From Kiritimatiellia bacterium (GTDB lineage: Bacteria > Verrucomicrobiota > Kiritimatiellia > RFP12 > UBA1067): a stretch of 64,000 nt of DNA. Positions 51,952 through 60,300 of this stretch are shown in pieces (the stretch's first letter is position 1; each line of letters begins with the position of its first letter). Under the pieces are notes generated by a model that had not been told where the DNA came from, did no database searches, and saw only the letters and a list, made by a program, of their open reading frames with translations. The stretch is taken from contig JAFRBA010000174.1 in assembly GCA_017405115.1 (NCBI GenBank), positions 11,256-75,255 on the forward strand, in the 5' to 3' direction. The position numbers and the translations under genes are program-made.

Positions 51952-51960
51952 ATTATATCA
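51952..51960 (-). promoter_or_regulatory. extended -10 promoter of the giant surface-protein gene
   Basis: Minus-strand TGATATAAT (51960-51952) matches TGn-TATAAT. The ATG at 51941 is 10 nt further on with no Shine-Dalgarno sequence between, so the transcript would be leaderless or have only a few leader bases. Confidence 0.6.
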
Positions 51961-51990
51961 TAAATCGCCAACTGCAACACGACTCCTGCG

Positions 51991-52063
51991 TCTTCGGCGA
52001 GTTGAAAAGTGGAACGGTGGAATGGTGGAAAAGTGGAGAGATACAACTCTGGTTGGCAAAGGG
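51991..52063 (+). repeat. interspersed purine-rich repeat, copy 2
   Basis: Matches 11-92: CTTCGGCG, GTTGAAAAGTGG, GGTGGAATGGTGGAAAAGTG, then ACAACTCTGGTTGGCAAA. The number of GTGGAA-type units differs from copy 1. Confidence 0.75.
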
Positions 52064-52094
52064 GCTCCGCGCTTCTATACCTCGCGTCGTATCG

Positions 52095-52172
52095 TCAGGC
52101 GCCCGGCGTCACCTTGCGCGTGAGACGGCGCATCGCCAGCGCGGCCGGCAGGTAGACCGCGAGGAGCGCGCA
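52095..52172 (-). pseudogene. possible C-terminal fragment of a membrane protein
   Basis: Minus-strand reading gives CALLAVYLPAALAMRRLTRK followed by VTPGA and a stop at 52095-52097: a hydrophobic helix plus basic tail, like the end of a membrane protein. No start or upstream part remains because the 702-residue gene ends at 52178 in another frame. Composition alone could produce this by chance. Confidence 0.25.
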
Positions 52173-52177
52173 ACCCG

Positions 52178-53374
52178 CTACTTCGCGAACGCCGCAGAGA
52201 CCTTTGGAACGGGCTTCAGGACAACCGGGACCTTCACGGTGAAGACCACGGTCTTGTAGTACTTGATCTTCGCGTCCAGGATGTCCGCGTACAGCGTGTA
52301 GGTCGTCATCCCGTCCAGCGCCGACACCTCCGAGACGATCAACGGCGCCGAAAGAGCAGCCAGCTTCTTGCCGTTGACCGTGCCGGACGCCGTAACCTTG
52401 TCGCCGTCAGCCAGCTTCACCTTCAGCTTGTCGCCGCTCTTCGTCAGACCCGAGTTCTTCGTCTTCTTCGTGAACGTGAAGCTCTTGCCGACGAGCTTGG
52501 CAAGAGCCTTCCCCTTCTTGACGAGGCCTGGCTTCTTCTGCGCAGCGAACGTTCGCTTGGAGTTTGCCGCTTCTACAAGGGACAGTCCCCCGATCTTCCG
52601 CGTCTTCACCGTCACGGTGCCGGGCTTGAAGGTCGTCTTGCCGATCTTCACCTTCGGCGCGAACGTCGCCTTCGAGGCCGTGCAGGAGGCGAGCGTCGAC
52701 TTGAACGAGTACGCCTTGCCTTTGTAAGTGACCTTGCCGGACACCTTGCCGGTCTTGCCGACTGTGAACTGGAGGTACGCCGCAGGGTCGCTCTTCTTGC
52801 CAGGCTTCGCCGTGCCGTAGAACGTGCCCTTGGCGTATGCCGCGGCCTCGACGGTAATCTTCACCTTCTGCGTTATCGTGTTGCCCGCGGCGTCCTTCAC
52901 CGTCACGGTCGCGGTGAACGAACCAGGCTTGGTCGGGGTGCCCGTTATCTCGCCCGTAGTCTTGTCTATCTTGAGGCCCTTGGGGAGGCCCTTCGCCGTC
53001 ACGGTCGGAAGCGAGACGGACGTGATACCGAGCTTCAGCGAGAACGCCTTGCCGGCCGTAGCCTTCTTGGCCGTCTTCACCAGCTTCTTCGTGGCGGACG
53101 AGAACTTCAGTGCCTTCTTCGCCTCCGCCGCCGTCACGAACTTCGCGTAGATCGTTGTGTTCTTCGCCGGCACGACGATCTTCACCGTCGGATTGCGGTT
53201 GTCGTAGCCCTTTGGGGTCAGCGGCTTCGTACACGCCTTGTCGGTGAACCACCCCGCGAACACATAGCCCTTCTTCGCCGCCGCCTTAAGCGTTGCAGTG
53301 GCGCCGTATGCATATGTGCCGCCGCCGCTGACCATGCCGCGCGAAGTGCTGTTCGTCACGAGGGTAAGCTTGTA
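52178..53374 (-). repeat. C-terminal surface module, copy 2
   Basis: Direct repeat of 38190-39386, also 1197 bp, encoding the last 398 residues of the 702-residue protein. Same orientation, 14 kb apart. Confidence 0.9.
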
Positions 53375-54286
53375 TTTGTTGATGGTCCAGAAGGCGTACA
53401 GGCCCTTGTCGCCCGCCTCTACAAGGCTGTCGGCGGTCACGCGGCGTCCGGTGCCGTTCGGTCCTGTGAACCACCCCGTGAACGTGTAGCCCGTCCGCGC
53501 CTTCGGCGTAGGCAGCTCTCCGTATGGCATGCCGACGATGAGCGAAAGGTTCGTCTCCACGCCATCGACCACCATCTTCACGTCCACCAACCCCGCAACC
53601 GTGTTCCACCAGGATGGATCGGTCTCAATCATCGGATTGTTGTCGAATACAATTTGCGCAGAGGCGCGGATAACCGCGCCGTTCGGCGCGTCGGACTTCA
53701 CACGGACGCGGAAGGAGAGATGCCCTTCGCCGCAATGGGTCTCGGGATCGTTCGGCGGGAGGAAGCCGCCCGTCGCGCTTGCAGGGAAGTTGTCCGCCGT
53801 CGTGGGATCCCAGTCGCGCATGTACCACGAAAGAACGCCGTCCTTCATCTTCACTTCCGTCTTCACCGACGTGTTGGTGCCGGGCATTGCGTAAGATGAA
53901 GTAAGTTTCGACTTCCCCGCGAGTTTCTTTTCCACAAACGATGTGTCGATGTGCTCGCCAAATGCGATTTCGCCAAGTTCCAGCGTTGACCAGTCGAGGT
54001 TCTCGTCCATCGGCAGATCGACGAACACCTCCTGCGCCGCCGCCGTCGCGTTCGTCTTGTTCTCGAAGTATATGGTGTAGTCCATCCAATCGCCCTGCTG
54101 CTTGTAGCGTTTCTCGCCATCACCGAGAGGCCCGGAGATTTCATTCGGGTCACAGGACTGGTTTGTCTTTCCCTCGCCCCGCGTCTGCCCATCGGGTTCC
54201 AATGACCCACAGTCTATTTTTTCATTTGTCCCTGCAACAGATATTGCGGCCAAGCCGCAAATCGCCAGAATCATTAGGTTCTTCAT
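52178..54286 (-). CDS. secreted 702-residue surface protein with the shared C-terminal module
   Basis: Signal peptide (1-18). Residues about 40-230 (DPNEISGPLGDGEKRYKQQG, then DYTIYFENKTNATAAAQEVF) form a beta-sandwich seen in large planctomycete/verrucomicrobial surface proteins (DUF7619-like, my recollection). Two InlB_B/Listeria-Bacteroides repeats follow (about 240-300 and 305-385, the second with the family's GYVFAGWFTDKACTKP pattern), then an Ig domain (about 390-475) and the terminal KGTFYGTAKPGKK module (about 480-702). The ATG overlaps the DUF1573 stop (ATGA) and has GGAGG upstream, so it is the third gene of the ATPase-DUF1573 operon. Confidence 0.88.
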   Translation of the reverse strand: MKNLMILAICGLAAISVAGTNEKIDCGSLEPDGQTRGEGKTNQSCDPNEISGPLGDGEKRYKQQGDWMDYTIYFENKTNATAAAQEVFVDLPMDENLDWSTLELGEIAFGEHIDTSFVEKKLAGKSKLTSSYAMPGTNTSVKTEVKMKDGVLSWYMRDWDPTTADNFPASATGGFLPPNDPETHCGEGHLSFRVRVKSDAPNGAVIRASAQIVFDNNPMIETDPSWWNTVAGLVDVKMVVDGVETNLSLIVGMPYGELPTPKARTGYTFTGWFTGPNGTGRRVTADSLVEAGDKGLYAFWTINKYKLTLVTNSTSRGMVSGGGTYAYGATATLKAAAKKGYVFAGWFTDKACTKPLTPKGYDNRNPTVKIVVPAKNTTIYAKFVTAAEAKKALKFSSATKKLVKTAKKATAGKAFSLKLGITSVSLPTVTAKGLPKGLKIDKTTGEITGTPTKPGSFTATVTVKDAAGNTITQKVKITVEAAAYAKGTFYGTAKPGKKSDPAAYLQFTVGKTGKVSGKVTYKGKAYSFKSTLASCTASKATFAPKVKIGKTTFKPGTVTVKTRKIGGLSLVEAANSKRTFAAQKKPGLVKKGKALAKLVGKSFTFTKKTKNSGLTKSGDKLKVKLADGDKVTASGTVNGKKLAALSAPLIVSEVSALDGMTTYTLYADILDAKIKYYKTVVFTVKVPVVLKPVPKVSAAFAK

Positions 54287-55500
54287 TTTGTTCCTCCGTT
54301 CTGCATGACCCGAAGCGGAATCTCAAATGATTCCATCCCGGGCAAATTGGTTTTCACTTCTAGAAATGGTCTCTTCGAGAACTGACGTACCTCGCGCGGG
54401 TCGATGTTCTCAATGTCGATCCGCCAACCATTCAGCGGGCGCGGCGTGATCTTCACGTCGCCCCACTTGCGCGGCTTCGTCTCGGCGGAAAGGATGCGCA
54501 TGGGAGGGACGCGCCCCATCGCGTCTGCGGCGGTCAGGGGGCTGACCGCCCTACCGTCGCAGTCACGCGGGACGCGTGACCCTACCGTTCTTACCATCAC
54601 CATCCGCGAACACACCGGCTCGTCCCAACCGACCGAGATGACCTGTGGCGTGACCGATACGGCATCCGCCACGCGCGCGCTCACGGTGAAAGCAATCTCG
54701 GGGATATCCTTGTCGCTTGTCGGGGTTGTCCATGTCTCGGAGTAGATGCCCGGCAGCACGTTCCTATCTCGGAACTTCGCGACAATCGACTTGCCATCGG
54801 GGGCAAGGCGAACATCGAACACACTGGGACAACGGGCATCTTGCCCGTTGACGTCCCCAATCTGAACGGGCGAGACACCCATTCTCCCAGTATACGGCGT
54901 CCCCAGCGTCACGCCATCCGCCGCATAGCCTGCGAGTTTCGCCATAATCTCACGGCCCGTGTCGCTCCGCTTGATCACCCCAAACGCAGCGTCCATTGGC
55001 TTGAAGCCGAGGCGCAGGCGCACATCCGCCGTGATGTCGAAAGTCACAATTCTGGTGGGGCGAGCCGTCCCCGGCGAGCCGCCAATCGGCGCAAGCGTCA
55101 CCCACACGCGCTTTTCGACACGCCCTTCCATGCCGGCGGGGTTGAGTTCAACATCGAAGGGAAGCACCCCTCCGGTAGGGATGCGCTCCGTCGCGTCCGC
55201 GGCGGTCAGAGGGCTGACCGCCCTACCGTCGGTCGCGACGGGGCGCGACCCTCCCATCTGCACCTTCAAGCACGCGCACGACGACCTTACGCTCTCGACC
55301 GTCTGCGGCTTGTCCGTCGTGTTCGTGACGGCGAAATGGTACGTAACGGGCTTGTGCGCGTCCGTCTGCGTGACCTGAACGGGCTGGCAGCCCGTTCTAC
55401 TAGGCGTAGTAGAACGCGCAGCTTGCGCGTTCGCCCCCGCAAGCGCCATCGCCGCAAGCGCTATGCCCGCCGCAAACACTATGGACTTTCCATCAAGCAT
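54283..55500 (-). CDS. exported DUF1573-domain protein riddled with palindromic insertions
   Basis: 405 residues with a signal peptide (about 1-27). The DUF1573 core (about 50-135) has FAVTNTTDKPQTVESVRSSC and the CxC signature (C75, C77 in SCACLKV), a small Ig-like fold found in PVC and Bacteroidota exported proteins. Four peptide segments are encoded by palindromic repeats: about 27-41 (AARSTTPSRTGCQPV), 82-109 and 305-333 (both with DGRAVSPLTAADA) and 203-227 (GRMGVSPVQ and NGQDARCPSV). They sit between predicted strands, presumably in surface loops. The start overlaps the ATPase stop by 8 nt. The function of DUF1573 proteins is not established. Confidence 0.85.
   Translation of the reverse strand: MLDGKSIVFAAGIALAAMALAGANAQAARSTTPSRTGCQPVQVTQTDAHKPVTYHFAVTNTTDKPQTVESVRSSCACLKVQMGGSRPVATDGRAVSPLTAADATERIPTGGVLPFDVELNPAGMEGRVEKRVWVTLAPIGGSPGTARPTRIVTFDITADVRLRLGFKPMDAAFGVIKRSDTGREIMAKLAGYAADGVTLGTPYTGRMGVSPVQIGDVNGQDARCPSVFDVRLAPDGKSIVAKFRDRNVLPGIYSETWTTPTSDKDIPEIAFTVSARVADAVSVTPQVISVGWDEPVCSRMVMVRTVGSRVPRDCDGRAVSPLTAADAMGRVPPMRILSAETKPRKWGDVKITPRPLNGWRIDIENIDPREVRQFSKRPFLEVKTNLPGMESFEIPLRVMQNGGTK
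54503..54586. repeat. palindromic cluster in the DUF1573 gene, copy 1
   Basis: GGCGGTCAG (54529-54537) and CTGACCGCC (54542-54550) enclose GGGG and are followed by CTACC. A second hairpin GTCACGCG-GGA-CGCGTGAC ends in CCTACC (54586). The cluster is repeated at 55174-55255 in the same gene and encodes DGRAVSPLTAADA in both. Confidence 0.85.
54822..54891. repeat. family 2 palindromes, two copies in opposite orientation
   Basis: CACTGGGAC then AACGGGCA-TCT-TGCCCGTT (54831-54849). A second, diverged inverted copy at 54864-54891 reads GAACGGGCG-AGA-CACCCATT then CTCCCAGT; its two mismatches become G-U pairs in the mRNA. A related perfect copy is at 58411-58438. Confidence 0.8.
55174..55255. repeat. 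palindromic cluster in the DUF1573 gene, copy 2
   Basis: GGTAGGG (55174-55180) and CCCTACC (55221-55227) flank the hairpin GGCGGTCAG-AGGG-CTGACCGCC (55201-55222). A second hairpin GGTCGCG...CGCGACC ends at 55250. Same layout as 54503-54586. Confidence 0.85.
55377..55432. repeat. composite double-hairpin element in the DUF1573 gene
   Basis: GAACGGGCT-GGC-AGCCCGTTC (55377-55397), then TACTA-GGCG-TAGTA, then GAACGCGCA-GCT-TGCGCGTTC (55412-55432). Two perfect hairpins are joined by a third short inverted repeat, which could form a cruciform. It encodes the segment just after the signal peptide. Confidence 0.85.
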
Positions 55501-56866
55501 CCGCTTTCGCCTTTGCCCTTTCCGCTATCGCCTTCTGCGCCTCTTCCGCAGCCGCCCGCCCCTTGGCATAATAATCGTCAGGCATCCTCTCGGCGGCGGA
55601 TTCCAGAAGCCATGTCACCACATCGACGATTCGCACCTTGTGTCCGTCGCGTTCAACCGTCTCGTTGTCGTGGTCAGTGACGAGCAGCAAATCGTCGCAC
55701 TTGAATTCCTTCCCCAAATCGAAAAGCGCAGACAGTTCCCTTTCACGCGTCTTCTCGTTGGACATCTCGTATGAAACCTGGACAAGCTTCACGATGCGCC
55801 CACCACGGGCGCACACGAAATCGATTTCATGCCGACGATCCTTGAAGAAGAAGATTTCATAGTCAAGTTCGCGTCGCTTGTTCCGCAACTGCAGGAACAC
55901 GATGTTCTCCAGCGTTCTGCCACGCCGGTTTTCGTCCGGACTGAATCCCTTGAAATGATTGGCAAGCCCCATGTCGATAGCGTATGACTTCCCGAGGCGC
56001 GTCCGCTCCCACGCCTTGCGTCCGTAGAGCTTGACCGTCTCGATCAGGTACGCCTCCTCAAGGTAGCTGATGTAGTTCAAGACTGTGTTCGGACTACTGA
56101 TACCCAGCTGCCGCGCCAACTTGTTCGCGGACAGCTCACAGGCGAAATTGCTCATCACGGTATTGGCAAGAGACGCGAATTTCGCCGAGAACCGCACCTT
56201 GCGACGTTGTACGACATCGCGGAAAATGATGGAGTCAAAGAGCGTCTTGAAGTACGCCCGCGTGTCGGGCTGTACGAATGTCTCTGGGAGTCCGCCCCTG
56301 TCGGCAAAGACGTCATAGTCCCGCCGCGCCTCCGCCTCGTCCGAAGTGGTCTTGATCTCCCCGCGTCCAAGGTAACGACGGTATTCCTCAAACGTGAACG
56401 GCGACAACTCGATCAGGACATCGCGCCCCGTCATGTGCGTTGCAAATTCCGAGGAGAGCAAACGCGAGTTGGATCCCGTGATGACGAGATGCATCCCCCC
56501 GCGCAGCATGCGGTTCGCGAAGAGCTGCCATCCTTCGACATTCTGAACCTCGTCCAGGAACAGATGCTCGAACGACCCGTAAACGATGTATGCAGCCTTG
56601 AGGACGTCATTCAAGTCAGTTGCCTTGAGGTCTTGCAGAGCGTTGTCGTCAAAGTCAATATAACCGAATCGGACGCCGCTCTTGGAAAGTGCCATACGGC
56701 ACACGACCGACTTGCCGCACCGACGAACTCCAATGACAATCTGGGCAACAGGAGAATTGACATCCACCTGCTCCGTCTGAACACGATCAACGAGGCGCGG
56801 GTCTGCCATCAGGCGTTCCAGCTCCTTCTTCTGCTCTTCAAGAATCTTGACGTAATCACGCTGCAT
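55493..56866 (-). CDS. AAA_14/DUF4143 family ATPase
   Basis: 457 residues, cytosolic. N-terminal AAA-type ATPase with Walker A GVRRCGKS (46-53), Walker B HLFLDEVQ (101-108) and the sensor-like HLVITGSNSRLLSSE, followed by a winged-helix part (KLARQLGISSPNTVLNYISYLEEAYLIE) and a C-terminal DUF4143 nuclease-like domain (RRELDYEIFFFKDRRHEIDFV). This is a widespread family of unknown role, often present in many copies per genome. The start at 56866 has AAAGGAG upstream and a promoter at 56889-56917. It overlaps the DUF1573 gene by 8 nt, an unusual partnership of a cytosolic ATPase and exported proteins. A relic of the same junction lies at 57068-57118. Confidence 0.92.
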   Translation of the reverse strand: MQRDYVKILEEQKKELERLMADPRLVDRVQTEQVDVNSPVAQIVIGVRRCGKSVVCRMALSKSGVRFGYIDFDDNALQDLKATDLNDVLKAAYIVYGSFEHLFLDEVQNVEGWQLFANRMLRGGMHLVITGSNSRLLSSEFATHMTGRDVLIELSPFTFEEYRRYLGRGEIKTTSDEAEARRDYDVFADRGGLPETFVQPDTRAYFKTLFDSIIFRDVVQRRKVRFSAKFASLANTVMSNFACELSANKLARQLGISSPNTVLNYISYLEEAYLIETVKLYGRKAWERTRLGKSYAIDMGLANHFKGFSPDENRRGRTLENIVFLQLRNKRRELDYEIFFFKDRRHEIDFVCARGGRIVKLVQVSYEMSNEKTRERELSALFDLGKEFKCDDLLLVTDHDNETVERDGHKVRIVDVVTWLLESAAERMPDDYYAKGRAAAEEAQKAIAERAKAKADA

Positions 56867-56888
56867 GTTTTTTCTCCTTTTCGGCGTG

Positions 56889-56917
56889 ATTATAACATAA
56901 GATTCTTTTAAATGCAA
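56889..56917 (-). promoter_or_regulatory. promoter of the ATPase-DUF1573-surface protein operon
   Basis: Minus strand TTGCAT (56912-56917) and TATAAT (56889-56894) with a 17-bp spacer; the ATPase ATG with an AAAGGAG leader follows 22 nt later. Confidence 0.65.
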
Positions 56918-57067
56918 TATTGACTGTGATTTTATTCAGTACATTGACAATTTTTACGTCATTCACCTCATTTGACGCATCACTACTGACACTAATTGAT
57001 AAATACCGCCACGTCAGAGTGTGCCCGTCATGCCTGCCTCCACGCACCTGATGCCCATCTCCAAGAA

Positions 57068-57118
57068 CTATGGACTTTCCATCAGCCATCCGCTTTCGCC
57101 TTTACCCTTTCCGCAATG
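57068..57118 (-). pseudogene. relic of a duplicated ATPase/DUF1573 gene junction
   Basis: About 50 bp match 55479-55529 closely. The minus strand reads IIAERVKAKADG-stop and, in the overlapping frame, MADGKSIVL, against AIAERAKAKADA-stop and MLDGKSIVF at the intact junction. The same 8-nt gene overlap is kept. The flanking parts of both genes are gone. Confidence 0.7.
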
Positions 57119-57167
57119 ATCCCATCGCGCCGCCACGGGAAGGATGCACTCCCGCGTCCCCACACTT

Positions 57168-57192
57168 GTAGGGCGCACTCTCCAAGTGCGCC
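57168..57192. repeat. family 1 palindrome, intergenic copy
   Basis: GTAG followed by GGCGCACT (57172-57179), loop CTCCA, AGTGCGCC (57185-57192). In reverse complement it has the family layout of stem, loop, stem, CTAC. It is the only family 1 copy outside a gene. Confidence 0.7.
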
Positions 57193-57340
57193 ACCACATC
57201 CACCGCGCCACGCGCGTCCACCGCCGCTCGTCTGCAACGCATCTGCAAGATGCAATACCTTAATTGCAGAACAACATCTGTGCAACCCAATGTCTTGCAC
57301 AACTATGACATCAAAGAACGAACAGAGCACTTGACACCCC

Positions 57341-60300
57341 TTAAAAACGTCCAGGGAGACCATAAAAACCATTATTGGCAAATTCTGCCTGTGCAGCACG
57401 TGACATTGCCTCTTGTTCTGGTGTCAACCTGTTTCTATCTTGAATTTTTTCTTCATTCACAGCATCTGTAACTCCCTCACTAATGTTATAGCTAGAAACA
57501 ACAAGACTCACGATTGGTATTTGCGATCCTATAGTTTCTACTAACGCGTGCCCAAACCCATAATCGTCATCGCAATACATCCATCTCCCAAAATTTGCTA
57601 TCCCAGACTGAATTAATCCTCTCGGTGATGGGATTAATGTCGCTCCGCCAGTAAATGGTGCTGCGACATGACGCGCTATAGTCTCTGTGTCTCCAGCATA
57701 TCCAATAGCTCTTACCTCCTTACAATGTGTTTCTGAATAATATCCCAAGACATCAGAATACATCACACCATCATTACCGCAATACCTATACACATTCACA
57801 TCGCCCGCCCGCAATCCTATCGGATCCATCTGCATGAAACGCCCCATACCCGCGTCGTAGTAGCGGTTGCGCATGAAGAGGAGACCGGTGGGGTCGGTTT
57901 CGACGCCGAGAGTGCCGACATAACCCGCGTCGGTCGTTTCGCCATCGAATTTGCGCGTTTCGCCGAATACCTTGAATGAGCGCATGCCCTTGGTCGCGCC
58001 AGTGCCGTCCGTGAGGAGGCGGGCGGAGCCGAGGAGGTCGGAGTGGTAATAGGTAGTTGATAGTTGGTAGTTGGTAGTTGGTAGAGAGGCAATACGAACA
58101 GCACCAACGAGGACATGGCTCTTTTTAAGAGCATTGCCTTGATATTCCGCCGCGACGGAGGGGAGAGAGCCTTGCACGAAGAGGCGCTCGGTGGTGGTGC
58201 CGTTGTCAGTCACCGAGACACGGTTGCCGAATACGTCGTATTCGCACGACCAGCGGATGTTCTCGGCCTCGTTTGTGACGGCGACGAGGCGGTTGAGGGT
58301 GTCGTAGCAGTAGTGCGTGTCGCCCTTGCGCGTCATGTTGCCGTCGAGGTCGTATTCAAGGGTAGTGTCGTCGATCTGGGTGTACTGATTCAAATTGTTG
58401 ACAGTGTATGCAACGGGCGAGACGCCCGTTGTCCCAGTGTGCGTGATGCGGTTGCCGACGGCGTCGTAGGTGAAGGTTTCGGATGTGCCGTCAGGATAGG
58501 TGACGGCGGTGAGCTGGCCGTCGGCGTCGTAGGTGTAGGATTCCGTACCTTCAGCGGTGGTCTGCGAGATGCACTTGCCGTCGGCGTCGTAGGCGTACTC
58601 GAAGAAGGCGAGGGTTTGAGAAGTTTGAGAGGTTTGAGAAGTTTGAGAGGTTTTTAAGTGGTATATGCCGATGGTGCGGCCGAGGATGTCATAGGCGTTG
58701 GATACGATTGTACCGTTGCCGTAGGTTTGAGAGATGAGCCAGCCGGTGGTCGGGTCGTAGGAGTTGGTGAGGTAGGGGTTGCCGTCGCCGTCGGTGACGG
58801 TGGAAAGGCGGCCGAGGGAGTCGTAGGAGTAGCGCTGGATATCGGCGGCCAGAGGGCTGGCCGCCCTACCAAACATGGCACGCTCTGTCATGCGACCGAA
58901 TGAATCGTATGCGTATGTGAAGCCGCGATTCTTGGGATAGACGATGCGCGTCAGGCGCTCCTTAGCGTCGTACTCCATCGTCACCGCACCAGTTACGCTG
59001 TCGGCGGCGTTCGTGACGTTGCCCTTGGCGTCGTAGGCGAGCGTGAAGGTGCGCCCGTTCGGCCAAGTCTTCTTCGTGAGGTTTCCTTCGCCGTCATATT
59101 CGTATTCGATCGTTTCGCCGCGGCGGTTCGTCGCCTTCACCACATCGCCCTTCTCGTTGTATTCGAGCGATGACATCGAGCCATCGACATACGAGATCGA
59201 ATTGCCGCGTCCCTTGTCGTCGTAGCCATAGCTGATGGCGTGCCCCTTCGCGTCCGTCACGGACGCCAGGTTGTCGAAGTCCGGCTCGTAGCTGAACGAT
59301 GTCGTAGCGCCAGATGCGGAAAGCGAGGCGACGGGGGAGCCATCCGTGTTGTAGGTGATCTTGTTGCGCTTACCGGACGGCGCAATGACGGATTCAAGCT
59401 GCGTGTCCGTCGTGTACTTCTGATGGACGACTTGTCCAAGCGCGTTCACGGTCTTCAGCGTCTCACCGCTCGCGCCCACCGTCACCTCGGTCACGCCGCC
59501 ATTCGGGGCGATGACCGAATACGAGCCGCACACGCCGCGCACGATCTCCGTGGTGAACTGGTTGCCGTTCACGGACGTCGTCGCCACGCGGCCTTGGTCG
59601 TCGTAGGTGTAGTCCTTCGTCGTGCCATCGGGATAGACAATCTGCGTGAGGGCGCGGCTGAGCGGCGTCGAGTCCGCCGCGTGATAGACATACCGCGTGA
59701 CGAGTCCGTTGAACGCCGTCACGGAAGTGAGCAGATCACCCGTGTAGCCGTAAGTCACAGTCCGTCCCTGATCGTCAGATACGGATGCCACCTTGCCGCC
59801 TGCATAGCTAAACGTGAGCGACTGTCCGTCCGAATGCTGAACCTTCTGTAGCTGCGTCCCGCTGTAGGTGAACGACAATTCGTTCTCCTGGTTGTCGCGG
59901 ATCAAGGACGTGCGCATGTTCGATTTGGCGACAGTCTGAACAGTGCCACTCTTGTACGTCAGCGTGTATGCCGACGTCGTCTCGGCGAGGATCGTCTTGT
60001 CGCGGGCGTCTTCGGGCGTCCATTTGCCGTTCACCTTGTGGAACTGGTAGGTTGCCCCGGACGGCAGATGGAACGCAAGCGTTGTCGAATCGACAAGTTC
60101 GGCGTAAGTGGAGTAGTTATCCGTCCAGCCATAGCCGAAGACACCGGTCTTGAGCCGCTTGAACATCGCCGCGCCGTAGGTGCGCGAGAACGAAAGACCA
60201 AGACCGCGCCCAGACCGCGCGAGGTCCGTGCCGCGAGCGAGCGTCTGGACGGCGTGGTCGCTGCCAAGCGCTTCGTTGATCACCATCTGCCACAGACGGT

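Larger units (their letters stand above)
51942..52177. other. repeat-bearing intergenic region
   Basis: The 236 bp between the giant gene and the 702-residue protein gene hold the giant-gene promoter (51952-51960), copy 2 of the purine-rich repeat (51991-52063) and a possible gene remnant (52095-52172). No intact gene was found. Confidence 0.7.
56867..57340. other. gene-free region with a relic and palindromes
   Basis: Holds the ATPase promoter (56889-56917), a relic of a second ATPase/DUF1573 junction (57068-57118), a family 1 palindrome (57168-57192) and small palindromes such as GCATCT-GCA-AGATGC. No intact gene; base composition is uneven, AT-rich near the ATPase and GC-rich around 57120-57240. 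Confidence 0.65.

Noticed and set aside
58614..58649. Short direct repeats as a possible CRISPR remnant
   Set aside because: 9-bp units with no spacers: a minisatellite translated as TSQ triplets.
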